Positions 33,019 to 40,994 of a DNA stretch of 64,000 nt are shown piece after piece. The DNA comes from Vibrio splendidus (lineage in GTDB: Bacteria; Pseudomonadota; Gammaproteobacteria; Enterobacterales; Vibrionaceae). Numbering within the stretch: position 1 is the stretch's first letter; the number at the start of each line of letters is the position of its first letter. The stretch lies in the NCBI RefSeq assembly GCF_001557875.1, contig NZ_LNRF01000009.1, positions 62,001-126,000 of the forward strand. The letters are read 5' to 3'. Both the position numbers and the translations under genes were made by a program. The notes below the pieces were generated by a model. The model saw only the letters and a list, made by a program, of their open reading frames with translations, was not told the origin of the DNA and ran no database searches.

Positions 33019-34005
33019 ATGGTTATGACGACGAAAACTTCTCCGACAAGCAGCACTGCACAACACGTTATTACTAAGCCACCTTTTACTCTGGCATTAC
33101 TCCACCCTAAATACTGGGGAGTGTGGTTCGGCTTTGGACTATTGGCGCTTATCGTTAATGTCCTCCCTTACCGTATATTATTAATGCTAGGTCGTTCATT
33201 GGGTTCCCTTGGGGCTCGCTATGGTAAAAAGCGCGTAGCGGTAGCAACACGTAACTTGGAGCTCGCCTTCCCAGACAAGCCCGCAGATGAAGTCGCGGCA
33301 ATGGTCAGCGAGAACTTTAAGAATACCGGTATGGCACTGATCGAAACTGGCATTACCTGGTTTTGGCCAACGTGGCGTTTCAAGCGAATCCTAGTAGATA
33401 AAGACACCCAAACCCTGCGTACACATAAAGCCAACGGTAAAGGTGTTCTTCTGTGTTGTGTGCATGCCTTAAATCTAGAGATCACCGCTCGAGCAATGGC
33501 TGTTCTCGGTATTTCAGGTTTAGGCGTTTATCGCCCGCACAACAATCCGGCTTATGAATTCATTCAATATCGTGGTCGTACTCAGAACGGCAATCGCCTG
33601 ATTCACCGTAAAGACGTGAAGCGCATGATCCGAATCCTGCGTCAGGGTGAGATCCTTTTCTACCTACCGGATCATGATTACGGTCGTAACAAGTCTGTGT
33701 TTGTGCCTTTCTTCGCGGTAGAAGATGCATGCACCACCACAGGCACCAGTATTCTGGCTTACACCAGTCGATGTGCACTTGTTCCGGGGTCAGGTTTTAG
33801 AAATGCCGACGGCAAGTATGAAATCATGGCCGATGAGTCAATTGAAGATGACTATCCACAGAAAGATGAGAAAGCCGCCGCTGCCTACATGAACAGCTAT
33901 CTTGAGAAGATTATCTTAAGAGCACCAGAACAGTGGATGTGGCTGCACAAGCGCTTCAAAACAATGGAAGATCCAGAAGTTGAGCGCGGCATTCGCTACA
34001 AATAA
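33019..34005 (+). CDS. lpxL: lipid A lauroyl-type acyltransferase LpxL (HtrB)
   Basis: About 328 residues. Adds a secondary acyl chain to Kdo-lipid IVA. It parallels E. coli LpxL: LALLHPKYWGVWFGFG, NLELAFPDKPADEV, ALIETGITWFWP, CCVHALNLEITARAM (HX4E acyltransferase motif), GVYRPHNNPAYEFIQ, YLPDHDYG, SVFVPFFAVEDACTTTGTS, and APEQWMWLHKRFKT. One membrane anchor lies at about 32-52. GTG 33016, ATG 33019 and ATG 33025 are possible starts without a clear ribosome site. Together with the LpxM-type gene at 14178 it implies hexa-acylated lipid A. Confidence 0.92.
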   Translation: MVMTTKTSPTSSTAQHVITKPPFTLALLHPKYWGVWFGFGLLALIVNVLPYRILLMLGRSLGSLGARYGKKRVAVATRNLELAFPDKPADEVAAMVSENFKNTGMALIETGITWFWPTWRFKRILVDKDTQTLRTHKANGKGVLLCCVHALNLEITARAMAVLGISGLGVYRPHNNPAYEFIQYRGRTQNGNRLIHRKDVKRMIRILRQGEILFYLPDHDYGRNKSVFVPFFAVEDACTTTGTSILAYTSRCALVPGSGFRNADGKYEIMADESIEDDYPQKDEKAAAAYMNSYLEKIILRAPEQWMWLHKRFKTMEDPEVERGIRYK

Positions 34006-34022
34006 TTTCTGAACCAAAAGAA

Positions 34023-34049
34023 AAGGGGCTGATGAATCATCAGCCCCTT
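34023..34049 (-). terminator. terminator of pyrE (convergent with lpxL)
   Basis: Perfect inverted repeat AAGGGGCTGATGA / TCATCAGCCCCTT. On the minus strand it is followed by TTCTTTTGG, giving a terminator for rph-pyrE; on the plus strand the tail is not T-rich. Confidence 0.85.
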
Positions 34050-34077
34050 GTGCATTCTATAGCTATAACAAATTGTA

Positions 34078-34719
34078 TTAGATGCCGTATTGAGCGCGGT
34101 ACGCTTTTACTGACTCTAAGTGTGCTGCGTCTGTGCCTTTCTCTTCAAGGAAAGTCACAAGGTCAGTCAGACTAACGATTGAGATAATTGCACAACCGAA
34201 GTCACGCTCAACTTCTTGAATCGCAGACAACTCGCCTTTGCCCTTCTCTTGACGGTCGATAGCAACAAGCACGCCCGCTAAATCGGCACCGTTTGCTTGG
34301 ATGATTTCCATCGATTCACGAATCGCTGTTCCAGCAGTGATCACGTCATCTACTAGCATGATGCGACCTTCAAGCGCGCTACCGACAAGGTTGCCACCTT
34401 CACCGTGGTTTTTCGCTTCTTTACGGTTGAAGCAATAAGGCGTATCTACATCGTGGTGATCTGCCAGTGCAACTGCTGTCGTCGTTGCAATTGGGATACC
34501 CTTGTATGCAGGACCAAATAGCACATCGAACTCAATGCCAGAATCAGCCAATGCTGCTGCGTAGAAGCGACCTAAACGCGCTAGGTCACGACCTGTATTA
34601 AACAATCCAGCATTGAAGAAGTAAGGGCTCTTACGGCCAGACTTTAAAGTAAACTCACCAAACTTAAGTACTTCTTTCTCTAGTGCAAATTCAATAAATT
34701 CACGTTGATATGCTTTCAT
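34078..34719 (-). CDS. pyrE: orotate phosphoribosyltransferase
   Basis: 213 residues. Makes orotidine 5'-phosphate from orotate and PRPP in pyrimidine synthesis. EFTLKSGRKSPYFFNAGLF, GPAYKGIPIA, YCFNRKEAKNHGEGG (flexible catalytic loop) and the PRPP motif MLVDDVITAGTA are present. It is the second gene of rph-pyrE, preceded by a hairpin with a T tract in the 106-base gap, the same arrangement as the UTP-sensing attenuator in E. coli. Confidence 0.97.
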   Translation of the reverse strand: MKAYQREFIEFALEKEVLKFGEFTLKSGRKSPYFFNAGLFNTGRDLARLGRFYAAALADSGIEFDVLFGPAYKGIPIATTTAVALADHHDVDTPYCFNRKEAKNHGEGGNLVGSALEGRIMLVDDVITAGTAIRESMEIIQANGADLAGVLVAIDRQEKGKGELSAIQEVERDFGCAIISIVSLTDLVTFLEEKGTDAAHLESVKAYRAQYGI

Positions 34720-34787
34720 GTTTTTCCTCTACGTTTATTCAATAAAACTTAACTTACGCTCTGCACTACTCTTTCGAGTTTTACAGA

Positions 34788-34818
34788 CAAAAAAATAGCC
34801 CCTTATGAAAGGAGCTAT
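34788..34818 (-). terminator. pyrE attenuator (rph-pyrE intergenic terminator)
   Basis: On the minus strand ATAGCTCCTT, a four-base loop, AAGGGGCTAT (one G:T pair) and seven T residues begin right after the rph stop (34826). In E. coli, coupling of rph translation to transcription at low UTP prevents termination here. The closeness of the rph stop to the hairpin, about 8 bases, is what that mechanism needs. Confidence 0.88.
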
Positions 34819-34825
34819 CTAATAA

Positions 34826-35542
34826 TTATTCTGCTAACGCCGACTTCTGCGCTTCAACAATATCGGCAATACCCTTATTCGCCAGGGCTAAAAGCTGCAT
34901 CAGCTCTTCATGGCTGAACGGTTCGCCTTCTGCGGTGCCTTGAATCTCAATCATCTTACCGTCTTCCGTCATTACAACGTTCATGTCGGTATCGGCTGCT
35001 GAATCTTCAACGTACTCAAGGTCACACAGTGCTTGTGCACCAACGATGCCCACTGAAACTGCCGCTACGTGGCCTTTCATTGGGTTCTTTTTCAGTTTAC
35101 CGCTTGCTAGTAGGCTGTTGATAGCATCCGCCATTGCAACGCTTGCACCTGAGATAGAAGCAGTACGAGTACCGCCGTCTGCTTGGATAACATCACAATC
35201 AACAGTGATCATGATTTCACCCATTACTTTCAGGTCAACTACAGCACGTAGGCTACGAGCGATCAGACGTTGGATCTCCATCGTACGACCACCTTGCTTA
35301 CCGCTCGCCGCTTCACGACGGTTACGAGTGTGCGTTGCACGTGGAAGCATACCGTATTCAGCCGTTACCCAACCCTTTCCTTGGCCTTTTAACCAACGCG
35401 GTACGTTTTCTTCTACCGTCGCATTACATAGAACTTTAGTGTTGCCGAACTCAACTAATACAGAACCTTCAGCATAAGCTGTGTAGTTACGAGTAATTTT
35501 AATTGGACGAATTTGATCTACAGCGCGGTCATTTGGACGCAT
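34826..35542 (-). CDS. rph: ribonuclease PH
   Basis: 238 residues. Phosphate-dependent 3'-to-5' exonuclease that trims tRNA ends. MRPNDRAVDQIRPIKIT start, GWVTAEYGMLPRATHTRN, KQGGRTMEIQRLIARSLRAV, DCDVIQADGGTRTASISGA and VGIVGAQALCDL. Full length, in contrast to the frameshifted rph of E. coli K-12, so UTP-dependent control of pyrE should be intact. It diverges from yicC. Confidence 0.96.
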   Translation of the reverse strand: MRPNDRAVDQIRPIKITRNYTAYAEGSVLVEFGNTKVLCNATVEENVPRWLKGQGKGWVTAEYGMLPRATHTRNRREAASGKQGGRTMEIQRLIARSLRAVVDLKVMGEIMITVDCDVIQADGGTRTASISGASVAMADAINSLLASGKLKKNPMKGHVAAVSVGIVGAQALCDLEYVEDSAADTDMNVVMTEDGKMIEIQGTAEGEPFSHEELMQLLALANKGIADIVEAQKSALAE

Positions 35543-35790
35543 TGGTATCTACCTTATTAACAGTCTGAAGTGATTTACTATCGAAAGAGTGCATCACCTA
35601 AGAAAGGGGTGAGACAGTTTTGATTGGGGCAAGATTATATAGCAGTTTATCTTTCAAATCTATTTACCGTTCAAAGCTATTTATCATGAAAGGCTATTTA
35701 TAGTGAAAAGCGACAAGCTTCGGGAGCACACCATATCGTGATACTATGCGTGCGCGTTATTTTCAGAATGATAAAAGACAGGAAAATTCG

Positions 35791-36657
35791 ATGATTTATA
35801 GTATGACCGCGTACGCACGCAAAGAAGTAAAAGGCGATTGGGGTACAGCAGTATGGGAAATCCGTAGTGTAAACCAACGCTACCTAGAAACTTACTTCCG
35901 TATGCCTGAACAGTTCCGTGGTTTAGAGCCAATCTTGCGCGAGCGTTTCCGTAAGCGTCTAGCGCGCGGTAAGGTTGAATGTAACCTACGCTTCGAAGCA
36001 AACCCTGCAGCAAAGGGCGAACTAAGCATTAATGAAGGTTTGGCTCAGCAAGTAATCAATGCTGCTAACCAAGTAATGACGATGACTGGCGAAGACAGCC
36101 GTTTGAACCCATTCCAAATTATGAACTGGCCAGGCGTGATGGAAACTCCAGAGCAAGACATGGATGCCATCAACAAAGATCTACTTGAAGCATTCAACGA
36201 TGCAATCGCCGAGTTCATTGATGCTCGTGCTCGCGAAGGCGAAAACATGAAGGCGCTAATTGTACAGCGCTTAGATGCGATCACTGAAGAAGTCGTGAAA
36301 GTTCGTGCACGCATGCCTGAGATCCTAGAATGGCAACGTGAGCGTCTTCTTACCAAGTTTGAAGATGCAAAAATTGAACTTGAAGGTTCTCGCGTTGAGC
36401 AAGAGCTTATCCTACTCGCACAGAAGTCAGACGTAGCAGAAGAGCTAGACCGTCTAGACTCTCACGTGAAAGAAGCGAATGTAGTACTGAAGAAAGGCGG
36501 CGCTTGTGGCCGTAAGCTTGACTTCATGATGCAAGAGTTCAACCGTGAGTCAAACACGCTAGCGTCTAAGTCTATCAGCACGGACATCACAGCATCAGGC
36601 GTAGAGCTTAAGGTTCTTATCGAACAGATGCGTGAGCAGATCCAAAACATTGAATAA
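35791..36657 (+). CDS. yicC: YicC family endoribonuclease
   Basis: 288 residues. MIYSMTAYARKE start, WEIRSVNQRYLETYFRMPE, the central NWPGVME stretch, and C-terminal FMMQEFNRESNTLASKS, the DUF1732 region that is most conserved in the family. E. coli YicC has been described as an endoribonuclease that acts on the small RNA RyhB. The ATG at 35791 with AGGAAAA just upstream gives the usual start; an upstream GTG frame is not convincing. It is divergent from rph, as in enterics. In 35543-35790 I see only the shared promoter space. Confidence 0.9.
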   Translation: MIYSMTAYARKEVKGDWGTAVWEIRSVNQRYLETYFRMPEQFRGLEPILRERFRKRLARGKVECNLRFEANPAAKGELSINEGLAQQVINAANQVMTMTGEDSRLNPFQIMNWPGVMETPEQDMDAINKDLLEAFNDAIAEFIDARAREGENMKALIVQRLDAITEEVVKVRARMPEILEWQRERLLTKFEDAKIELEGSRVEQELILLAQKSDVAEELDRLDSHVKEANVVLKKGGACGRKLDFMMQEFNRESNTLASKSISTDITASGVELKVLIEQMREQIQNIE

Positions 36658-36712
36658 CAGTCTGTAAGTAGCACACAATAATCAGCCCAATCAGTGCTGA
36701 TTAGATCAAAAT

Positions 36713-36739
36713 GAGCTCCTAGTTTTAGGGGCTTTTTTT
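36713..36739 (+). terminator. terminator after yicC
   Basis: AGCTCCT / AGGGGCT stem with a 6-base loop and seven T residues. The stem resembles the pyrE attenuator stem (same AGCTCCT/AGGGGCT pair), though on the other strand and for a different gene. Confidence 0.88.
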
Positions 36740-36942
36740 ATGGATACAGTAATGACAGTCAGGGCTAGTCAGTAAGCTGGTAGTTACGTAGGAGATGTAC
36801 TTAGCACAAAAGATAGATATAGATAGCAGATAGCACGGAGCAGGTGTACAAAAGGATTTTTTAATATTTTGAGGAGGTATTGCTAGTGGAGAAGAGTGTT
36901 GCGGTAAAACTGAGGGGGAAACAGATTTGAGAGAGAAAGTGA

Positions 36943-36966
36943 CGCAAGTTGCTGTTGCAACCTGCG
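36943..36966 (-). terminator. hairpin downstream of the cold-shock gene
   Basis: CGCAGGTTGC AACA GCAACTTGCG on the minus strand, 14 bases past the csp stop, followed by a weak T-rich tail. In the 36740-36942 stretch I see no gene or other structure. Confidence 0.6.
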
Positions 36967-36979
36967 CCGACTTAAAATC

Positions 36980-37192
36980 TTATAGAGCTACAACGTTTGC
37001 AGCTTGAAGACCTTTTTGGCCTTGCTCTACTTCGAAAGACACTTGTTGGCCTTCTTTAAGAGTCTTGAAACCTTCAGAAGCGATTGCACGGAAGTGTACG
37101 AATACGTCAGCGCCGCCGTTGTCTTGAGTTAGGAAACCGAAGCCTTTCTCTTCGTTAAACCATTTTACTACGCCGTTTGTTTTGTTAGACAT
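36980..37192 (-). CDS. cold-shock domain protein (CspA/CspE family)
   Basis: 70 residues. Single OB-fold with RNP1 KGFGFLTQ and RNP2 VFVHF; an RNA chaperone or transcription antiterminator. MSNKTNGVVKWFNEEKGFGF is the start; the ATG at 37192 has AAGGGAC upstream. The frame continues upstream but the extra residues are leader sequence. Which Csp paralog this is cannot be settled. An AT-rich leader (37193 to about 37260) precedes it; long leaders often regulate cspA-type genes at low temperature. Confidence 0.95.
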   Translation of the reverse strand: MSNKTNGVVKWFNEEKGFGFLTQDNGGADVFVHFRAIASEGFKTLKEGQQVSFEVEQGQKGLQAANVVAL

Positions 37193-37446
37193 GATGTGTC
37201 CCTTATATAAAAATAAAAAATTAATCGCCAAAAGTGCGATGCGCTGAAAGCTTGAATTATTTAATGTATCTATGAAGCTAAGGGAAACACTGAGAATAAC
37301 AATGAAGCAATACTAAGGGTTTTACTTTACAACTGGATGTTTCATTTAATAACCCTGAAAACAGAGCGACGCCATTCTTGGTGATCTTAGCCTGCTTGTA
37401 AAGCGTTATTTGGATGAATTGATGATTTTTTGTTCAATCGACCCAA

Positions 37447-37471
37447 TTAAAAACCCAACGATATCGCTGGG
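37447..37471 (-). terminator. terminator after psiE
   Basis: CCCAGCGA TAT CGTTGGG-type stem (37454-37471) and TTTTTAATT on the minus strand, about 30 bases after the psiE stop. The rest of the 37193-37446 gap holds the csp promoter region and no gene. Confidence 0.85.
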
Positions 37472-37502
37472 CTTCATTTATAAAACCTTAACCTTCAAAG
37501 TG

Positions 37503-37928
37503 TTACTCGTCGGGCTGCTTGGTTCGAAGGTCTACATACGGCCAATAATGATGCCCAACACGAATCAAGAGTGTCGCCGCGGCCAAGATAAATGCCGCTA
37601 AAGATAACCAAACAATCAATACCGCATCGAGTTCTTTCATGCCCAAAGTGATGTAACGAGCAATCGCCATCATCGCGATATAGATTGGGTATCGCACTGG
37701 GATCTTACCGTTCATCACAAACTGTTGAACCATGGCCAACACTTCTAAATAGATAAACATCAATAGAATGTCGGTCAGTTGTACACGGCGTTCAGCGAAG
37801 ACATGCATGAACTCTTCGACCATCGCAAACAAGGTCGCGAGCGTGATCGCCACCAGCAATACCGCTTCCATAATGTGGAACACTTTTAAAAACGGCTTAC
37901 TAAAAGATTTAGGTAAATGAGAAGGCAT
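37503..37928 (-). CDS. psiE: PsiE family inner-membrane protein
   Basis: 141 residues, four hydrophobic segments (about 20-42, 58-74, 84-97, 103-122). FHIMEAVLLVAITLATLFAMVEE, LLMFIYLEVLAMVQQF, KIPVRYPIYIAMMAIARYI and the acidic end are the PsiE pattern (phosphate-starvation-inducible E). The biochemical function is unknown. The ATG at 37928 is preferred to a GTG two codons earlier. It forms a single-gene unit with its own terminator; no Pho box was recognised. Confidence 0.85.
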   Translation of the reverse strand: MPSHLPKSFSKPFLKVFHIMEAVLLVAITLATLFAMVEEFMHVFAERRVQLTDILLMFIYLEVLAMVQQFVMNGKIPVRYPIYIAMMAIARYITLGMKELDAVLIVWLSLAAFILAAATLLIRVGHHYWPYVDLRTKQPDE

Positions 37929-38012
37929 AGTCACTCTTCAAAAAATAATTAATCCAGTCTCTACAATAGCATGCATCAATATAAGTCGCGTACTCTAGAG
38001 AGACGACAGATA

Positions 38013-38042
38013 CAAAAATGGCCCCACACTCAATGCGGAGCC
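38013..38042 (-). terminator. terminator after the purine permease gene
   Basis: GGCTCCGCA / TGTGGGGCC stem (38020-38028 with 38034-38042) followed on the minus strand by ATTTTTG, about 45 bases beyond the permease stop. Confidence 0.85.
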
Positions 38043-38086
38043 ATCAGTTTGCCTTTTACTTAGCGACCTTTAGTGGCTAATTAGCC

Positions 38087-39457
38087 TTAAAGCAGAATCA
38101 GGTAAGTTAAGAACACCACACACAGTCCGTAGATAAGCGGGTGTACTTCTTTGCGCTTACCTGCCACAACCATTGTGAATGCGTAGCTGATGAAACCCAT
38201 CGCCATACCGTTCGCTGGAGAGAAGCTTAGCACTGTGAACATGATGGTGAAGAAAGCTGCAATGCGTGACTCTTTCTTTTCCCAGTTAATCTGACCAAGG
38301 CGGCCTACCATGTAGATGCCCACTACTACCATCGCCGGTGCAACCATAGCAGCCGAGAAGATAGAGAAGATTGGGTATAGGAACAGCGAGATTAAGAACA
38401 GACCAGCCACCATGACTGCTGCCAAGCCCGTTTTCGCACCTTGAGAAGAAGCAATGCCAGACTCAGAGAACGCGGTAATCGATGTGGTACCAAGAATAGA
38501 GCCAATCACAGTACCGCCCGCATCTGCCACTAGAGCCGATTTCGCGTTTGGCACCTTACCGTCTTTATCGATGATGCCCGCATCGCGTCCAACACCAACA
38601 ATCGTACTCAAACCATCAAAGAAATCGACAATCAAGAAGATAAGCACGATGAACAGTAGGTCGAACATTTTCTCTGGCGTGAAAGCAGAAAAATCAAAGA
38701 TAGCGCCGAAGCTGCCTGCCATGCTTGGTGGCATAGCAATAAACTGTTCTGGGATTGGTGCATTTGAAGTGCCCATGAAGACGTCAGCAAGAATCGTCAA
38801 CACGATAGCCGAAACGAACGAGATAAACGTCGCTAGCTTGATATCTCGAACCATACAACCCAGTGCGATGAAGATACTCACGTAAGCGATGATCACTTTT
38901 GGATCGGAAATGTCGCCTAAGCCAACCAGTACGAATGGGTTAGAAACGATGATGCCCGCATTCTTAAGACCTAAGAAAGCAATGAACAGTCCGAGAGAAA
39001 CGGTAATCGCCAACTTCAAATCTTCAGGAATCGACTCAATCATCGATTTACGAATATTGGTTAACGAGAACGCGAGATACAAAATACCTGACAGGAAGAT
39101 GCCGAACAGCGCCTCATTCCAAAGTACTGCGACTGAACCACTTAACAGCAAGCCTTTGAAGAAGCCGTTCATGCTCATGCCCGGCGCAAGCATCACTGGA
39201 TAATTGCCCCAAATACCCATGATTAGGGTCGAAATAGCCGCAGCAAGTGCTGTTGCAGTAAACACGGCACCTTTATCCATGCCAGGAATACCCCCCAAAA
39301 TCGCTGGGTTGACCGCCAGAATATAACTCATCGCCAAGAAAGTAATGAAACCCGCGTACAGCTCAGTGCCAATCGTGGTTTTTCTTTCAGTGATTTTAAA
39401 CAACGAATCAAGTGAGCCAGAAGAGTTCTGGGCTTTTAGGGTGGAATCGGTACTCAC
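38087..39457 (-). CDS. NCS2 family purine permease (guanine/hypoxanthine type)
   Basis: 456 residues, about 12-14 membrane segments. Proton-linked purine base uptake. The order fits the AzgA/GhxP group: TTIGTELYAGFITFLAMSYI, NPAILGGIPGMD, MSMNGFF (family motif near residue 105, where many members read GMGLNAFF), FFDGLSTIVGVGRDAG, TTSITAFSESGIASSQGAKTGLAAV. GTG is the start. A PurR-like box about 140 bases upstream suggests repression when purines are plentiful. The exact base transported is inferred from the family. Confidence 0.88.
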   Translation of the reverse strand: MSTDSTLKAQNSSGSLDSLFKITERKTTIGTELYAGFITFLAMSYILAVNPAILGGIPGMDKGAVFTATALAAAISTLIMGIWGNYPVMLAPGMSMNGFFKGLLLSGSVAVLWNEALFGIFLSGILYLAFSLTNIRKSMIESIPEDLKLAITVSLGLFIAFLGLKNAGIIVSNPFVLVGLGDISDPKVIIAYVSIFIALGCMVRDIKLATFISFVSAIVLTILADVFMGTSNAPIPEQFIAMPPSMAGSFGAIFDFSAFTPEKMFDLLFIVLIFLIVDFFDGLSTIVGVGRDAGIIDKDGKVPNAKSALVADAGGTVIGSILGTTSITAFSESGIASSQGAKTGLAAVMVAGLFLISLFLYPIFSIFSAAMVAPAMVVVGIYMVGRLGQINWEKKESRIAAFFTIMFTVLSFSPANGMAMGFISYAFTMVVAGKRKEVHPLIYGLCVVFLTYLILL

Positions 39458-39596
39458 AACAAAACCTATGCAATAAATTAAGAATTTGGTGATTCAAATG
39501 CTGTGAGAATAGAGAAGTCTCTACACTAAAAACTGTAGTCACCAAGGTAGGCTCGGTAGTAGAAACATCTAGTCCATATCACTAGACATATACAGC

Positions 39597-39612
39597 ATTT
39601 AATCGTTTGCGC
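39597..39612 (-). promoter_or_regulatory. PurR-like operator upstream of the purine permease
   Basis: On the minus strand GCGCAAACGATTAAAT matches the left half of the PurR consensus ACGCAAACGTTTTCNT (CGCAAACG exactly), with a weaker right half. Its place upstream of a purine transporter supports it. The remaining 39458-39939 sequence holds the two divergent promoter regions and no gene that I can support. Confidence 0.6.
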
Positions 39613-39939
39613 GGATTGTAAGGATTGAGATTAAAACTTCAACAAATTTTGTCCAGATCACATAAAAAAGTACCGATGACCAGTCATTACATTTATACAA
39701 AGATCCTTGAGAAGATCATTTGCTAATAAATAACGATCAAGCCAGTTGTTCTCAATCATCTAAATATGCTACTCTTCGCCTCCATTTTTCTGGCCTAATT
39801 TTCACCAGTTGTTTCTATTAGTTTTACTCGTTATCTCTTAATAGACGTAACCAACGGAACAACAATTAGAGTCAGTGCTATCTTTTATAGTGTAGGTTTA
39901 TTGCCTTCACTCAATCCAACCAACAGTGGAAACATACAG

Positions 39940-40563
39940 ATGGGCAAAGGTACTCTTTACATCGTATCTGCACCTAGTGGCGCAGGTAAGTCGAGCTTGA
40001 TCTCAGCAATGCTAGAAACCAATCCAACCTACGCAATGAAGGTATCTGTTTCACACACCACTCGCGGTATGCGCCCTGGTGAAGAAAATGGTGTTCACTA
40101 CCACTTCGTAGAGAAACATCATTTTGAAGACCTTATTACTAAAGGTGAGTTCCTAGAGTACGCTGAAGTGTTCGGCAACTACTACGGTACTTCACGCGTT
40201 TGGATTGAAGAAAACCTAAACCGCGGTATCGATGTATTCCTAGATATCGACTGGCAAGGTGCTCGTCAGATCCGTGAACAAATGCCTCAAGCGAAGAGTG
40301 TATTCATTCTTCCACCATCAAATGGTGAATTAGAGCGTCGTTTGAATGTTCGCGGTCAAGACAGCGACGAAGTTATTGCGAAACGCATGAGCGAAGCAAA
40401 ATCAGAGATTTCTCACTATGCAGAATACGATTATGTGATCGTGAATGACGACTTTGATGCAGCCCTAATGGACTTCAGAGCTATCATTCGTGCGGAGCGC
40501 TTAAAAGAAGATAAGCAAGCAGCGAAATACAGCGGCATGCTTACTGCTTTATTGGCGGAATAA
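39940..40563 (+). CDS. gmk: guanylate kinase
   Basis: 207 residues, same as E. coli. Phosphorylates GMP to GDP with ATP. P-loop APSGAGKSSL near residue 10, SHTTRGMRPGEENGVHYHFV (GMP binding), DIDWQGARQI, and RRLNVRGQDS. The frame is open to a TTG at 39901, but ATG 39940 gives the standard MGKGTLYIVSAPSG start. First of gmk-rpoZ-spoT, linking guanine nucleotide supply with ppGpp metabolism and its RNA polymerase target. Confidence 0.96.
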   Translation: MGKGTLYIVSAPSGAGKSSLISAMLETNPTYAMKVSVSHTTRGMRPGEENGVHYHFVEKHHFEDLITKGEFLEYAEVFGNYYGTSRVWIEENLNRGIDVFLDIDWQGARQIREQMPQAKSVFILPPSNGELERRLNVRGQDSDEVIAKRMSEAKSEISHYAEYDYVIVNDDFDAALMDFRAIIRAERLKEDKQAAKYSGMLTALLAE

Positions 40564-40682
40564 TCTAGATCCCCTAGATTTTCCATTGAGATAAGTATAC
40601 GGTGATCTAGAAAGTCTCTAGTTAAACTTGTATACTTTCTCGTCATCAAAAATTTATTAGTTAATTACTATTTGGAGTCCTC

Positions 40683-40955
40683 ATGGCACGCGTAACTGTT
40701 CAAGACGCTGTTGAAAAAGTTGGCAACCGTTTCGACCTAGTTCTTATTGCGGCTCGCCGCGCACGTCAAATGCAAACTGGCGGTAAAGATTCACTAGTGC
40801 CTGAAGAAAACGATAAGCCAACGGTTATCGCTCTTCGCGAAATCGAAGAAGGTCTTATCACTAAAGACGTACTAGATGCTCGTGAACGTCAAGAGCAACA
40901 AGAGCAAGAAGCGGCTGAACTTGCAGCAGTAAGCAGCATCGCTCACACTCGATAA
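40683..40955 (+). CDS. rpoZ: RNA polymerase omega subunit
   Basis: 90 residues. Assembles with beta' and forms part of ppGpp site 1. ARVTVQDAVEKVGNRFDLVLIAARRARQ is the hallmark; the C-terminal tail is acidic and Gln-rich (RQEQQEQEAAE). It lies between gmk and spoT as in E. coli, preceded by GGAGTCCTC. Confidence 0.97.
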   Translation: MARVTVQDAVEKVGNRFDLVLIAARRARQMQTGGKDSLVPEENDKPTVIALREIEEGLITKDVLDARERQEQQEQEAAELAAVSSIAHTR

Positions 40956-40994
40956 GAACGTCATTCGAACTAATTAACCTTCCGGGCCTTTAAT

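Noticed and set aside
14178..34005. LpxL and LpxM-type genes as a redundant duplication
   Set aside because: They resemble different E. coli enzymes (LpxM at 14178, LpxL at 33019) with distinct motifs, so they are two normal steps, not a duplication.
34983..35477. 164-codon forward frame inside rph
   Set aside because: Antisense shadow of rph with Ser/Pro/Arg-rich, non-family composition.
36713..36739. Similarity of the yicC terminator stem to the pyrE attenuator stem, as a shared regulatory motif
   Set aside because: Both are just GC-rich 7-bp terminator stems; the loops and flanks differ and chance resemblance is likely.
36740..36942. Gene-free stretch between yicC and the cold-shock gene, searched for a small gene
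   Set aside because: No start with a ribosome site followed by a sensible frame and no strong hairpin apart from the one next to csp.
38454..39203. Two forward frames antisense to the purine permease
   Set aside because: Shadows produced by the codon bias of the permease; no ribosome site or family match.
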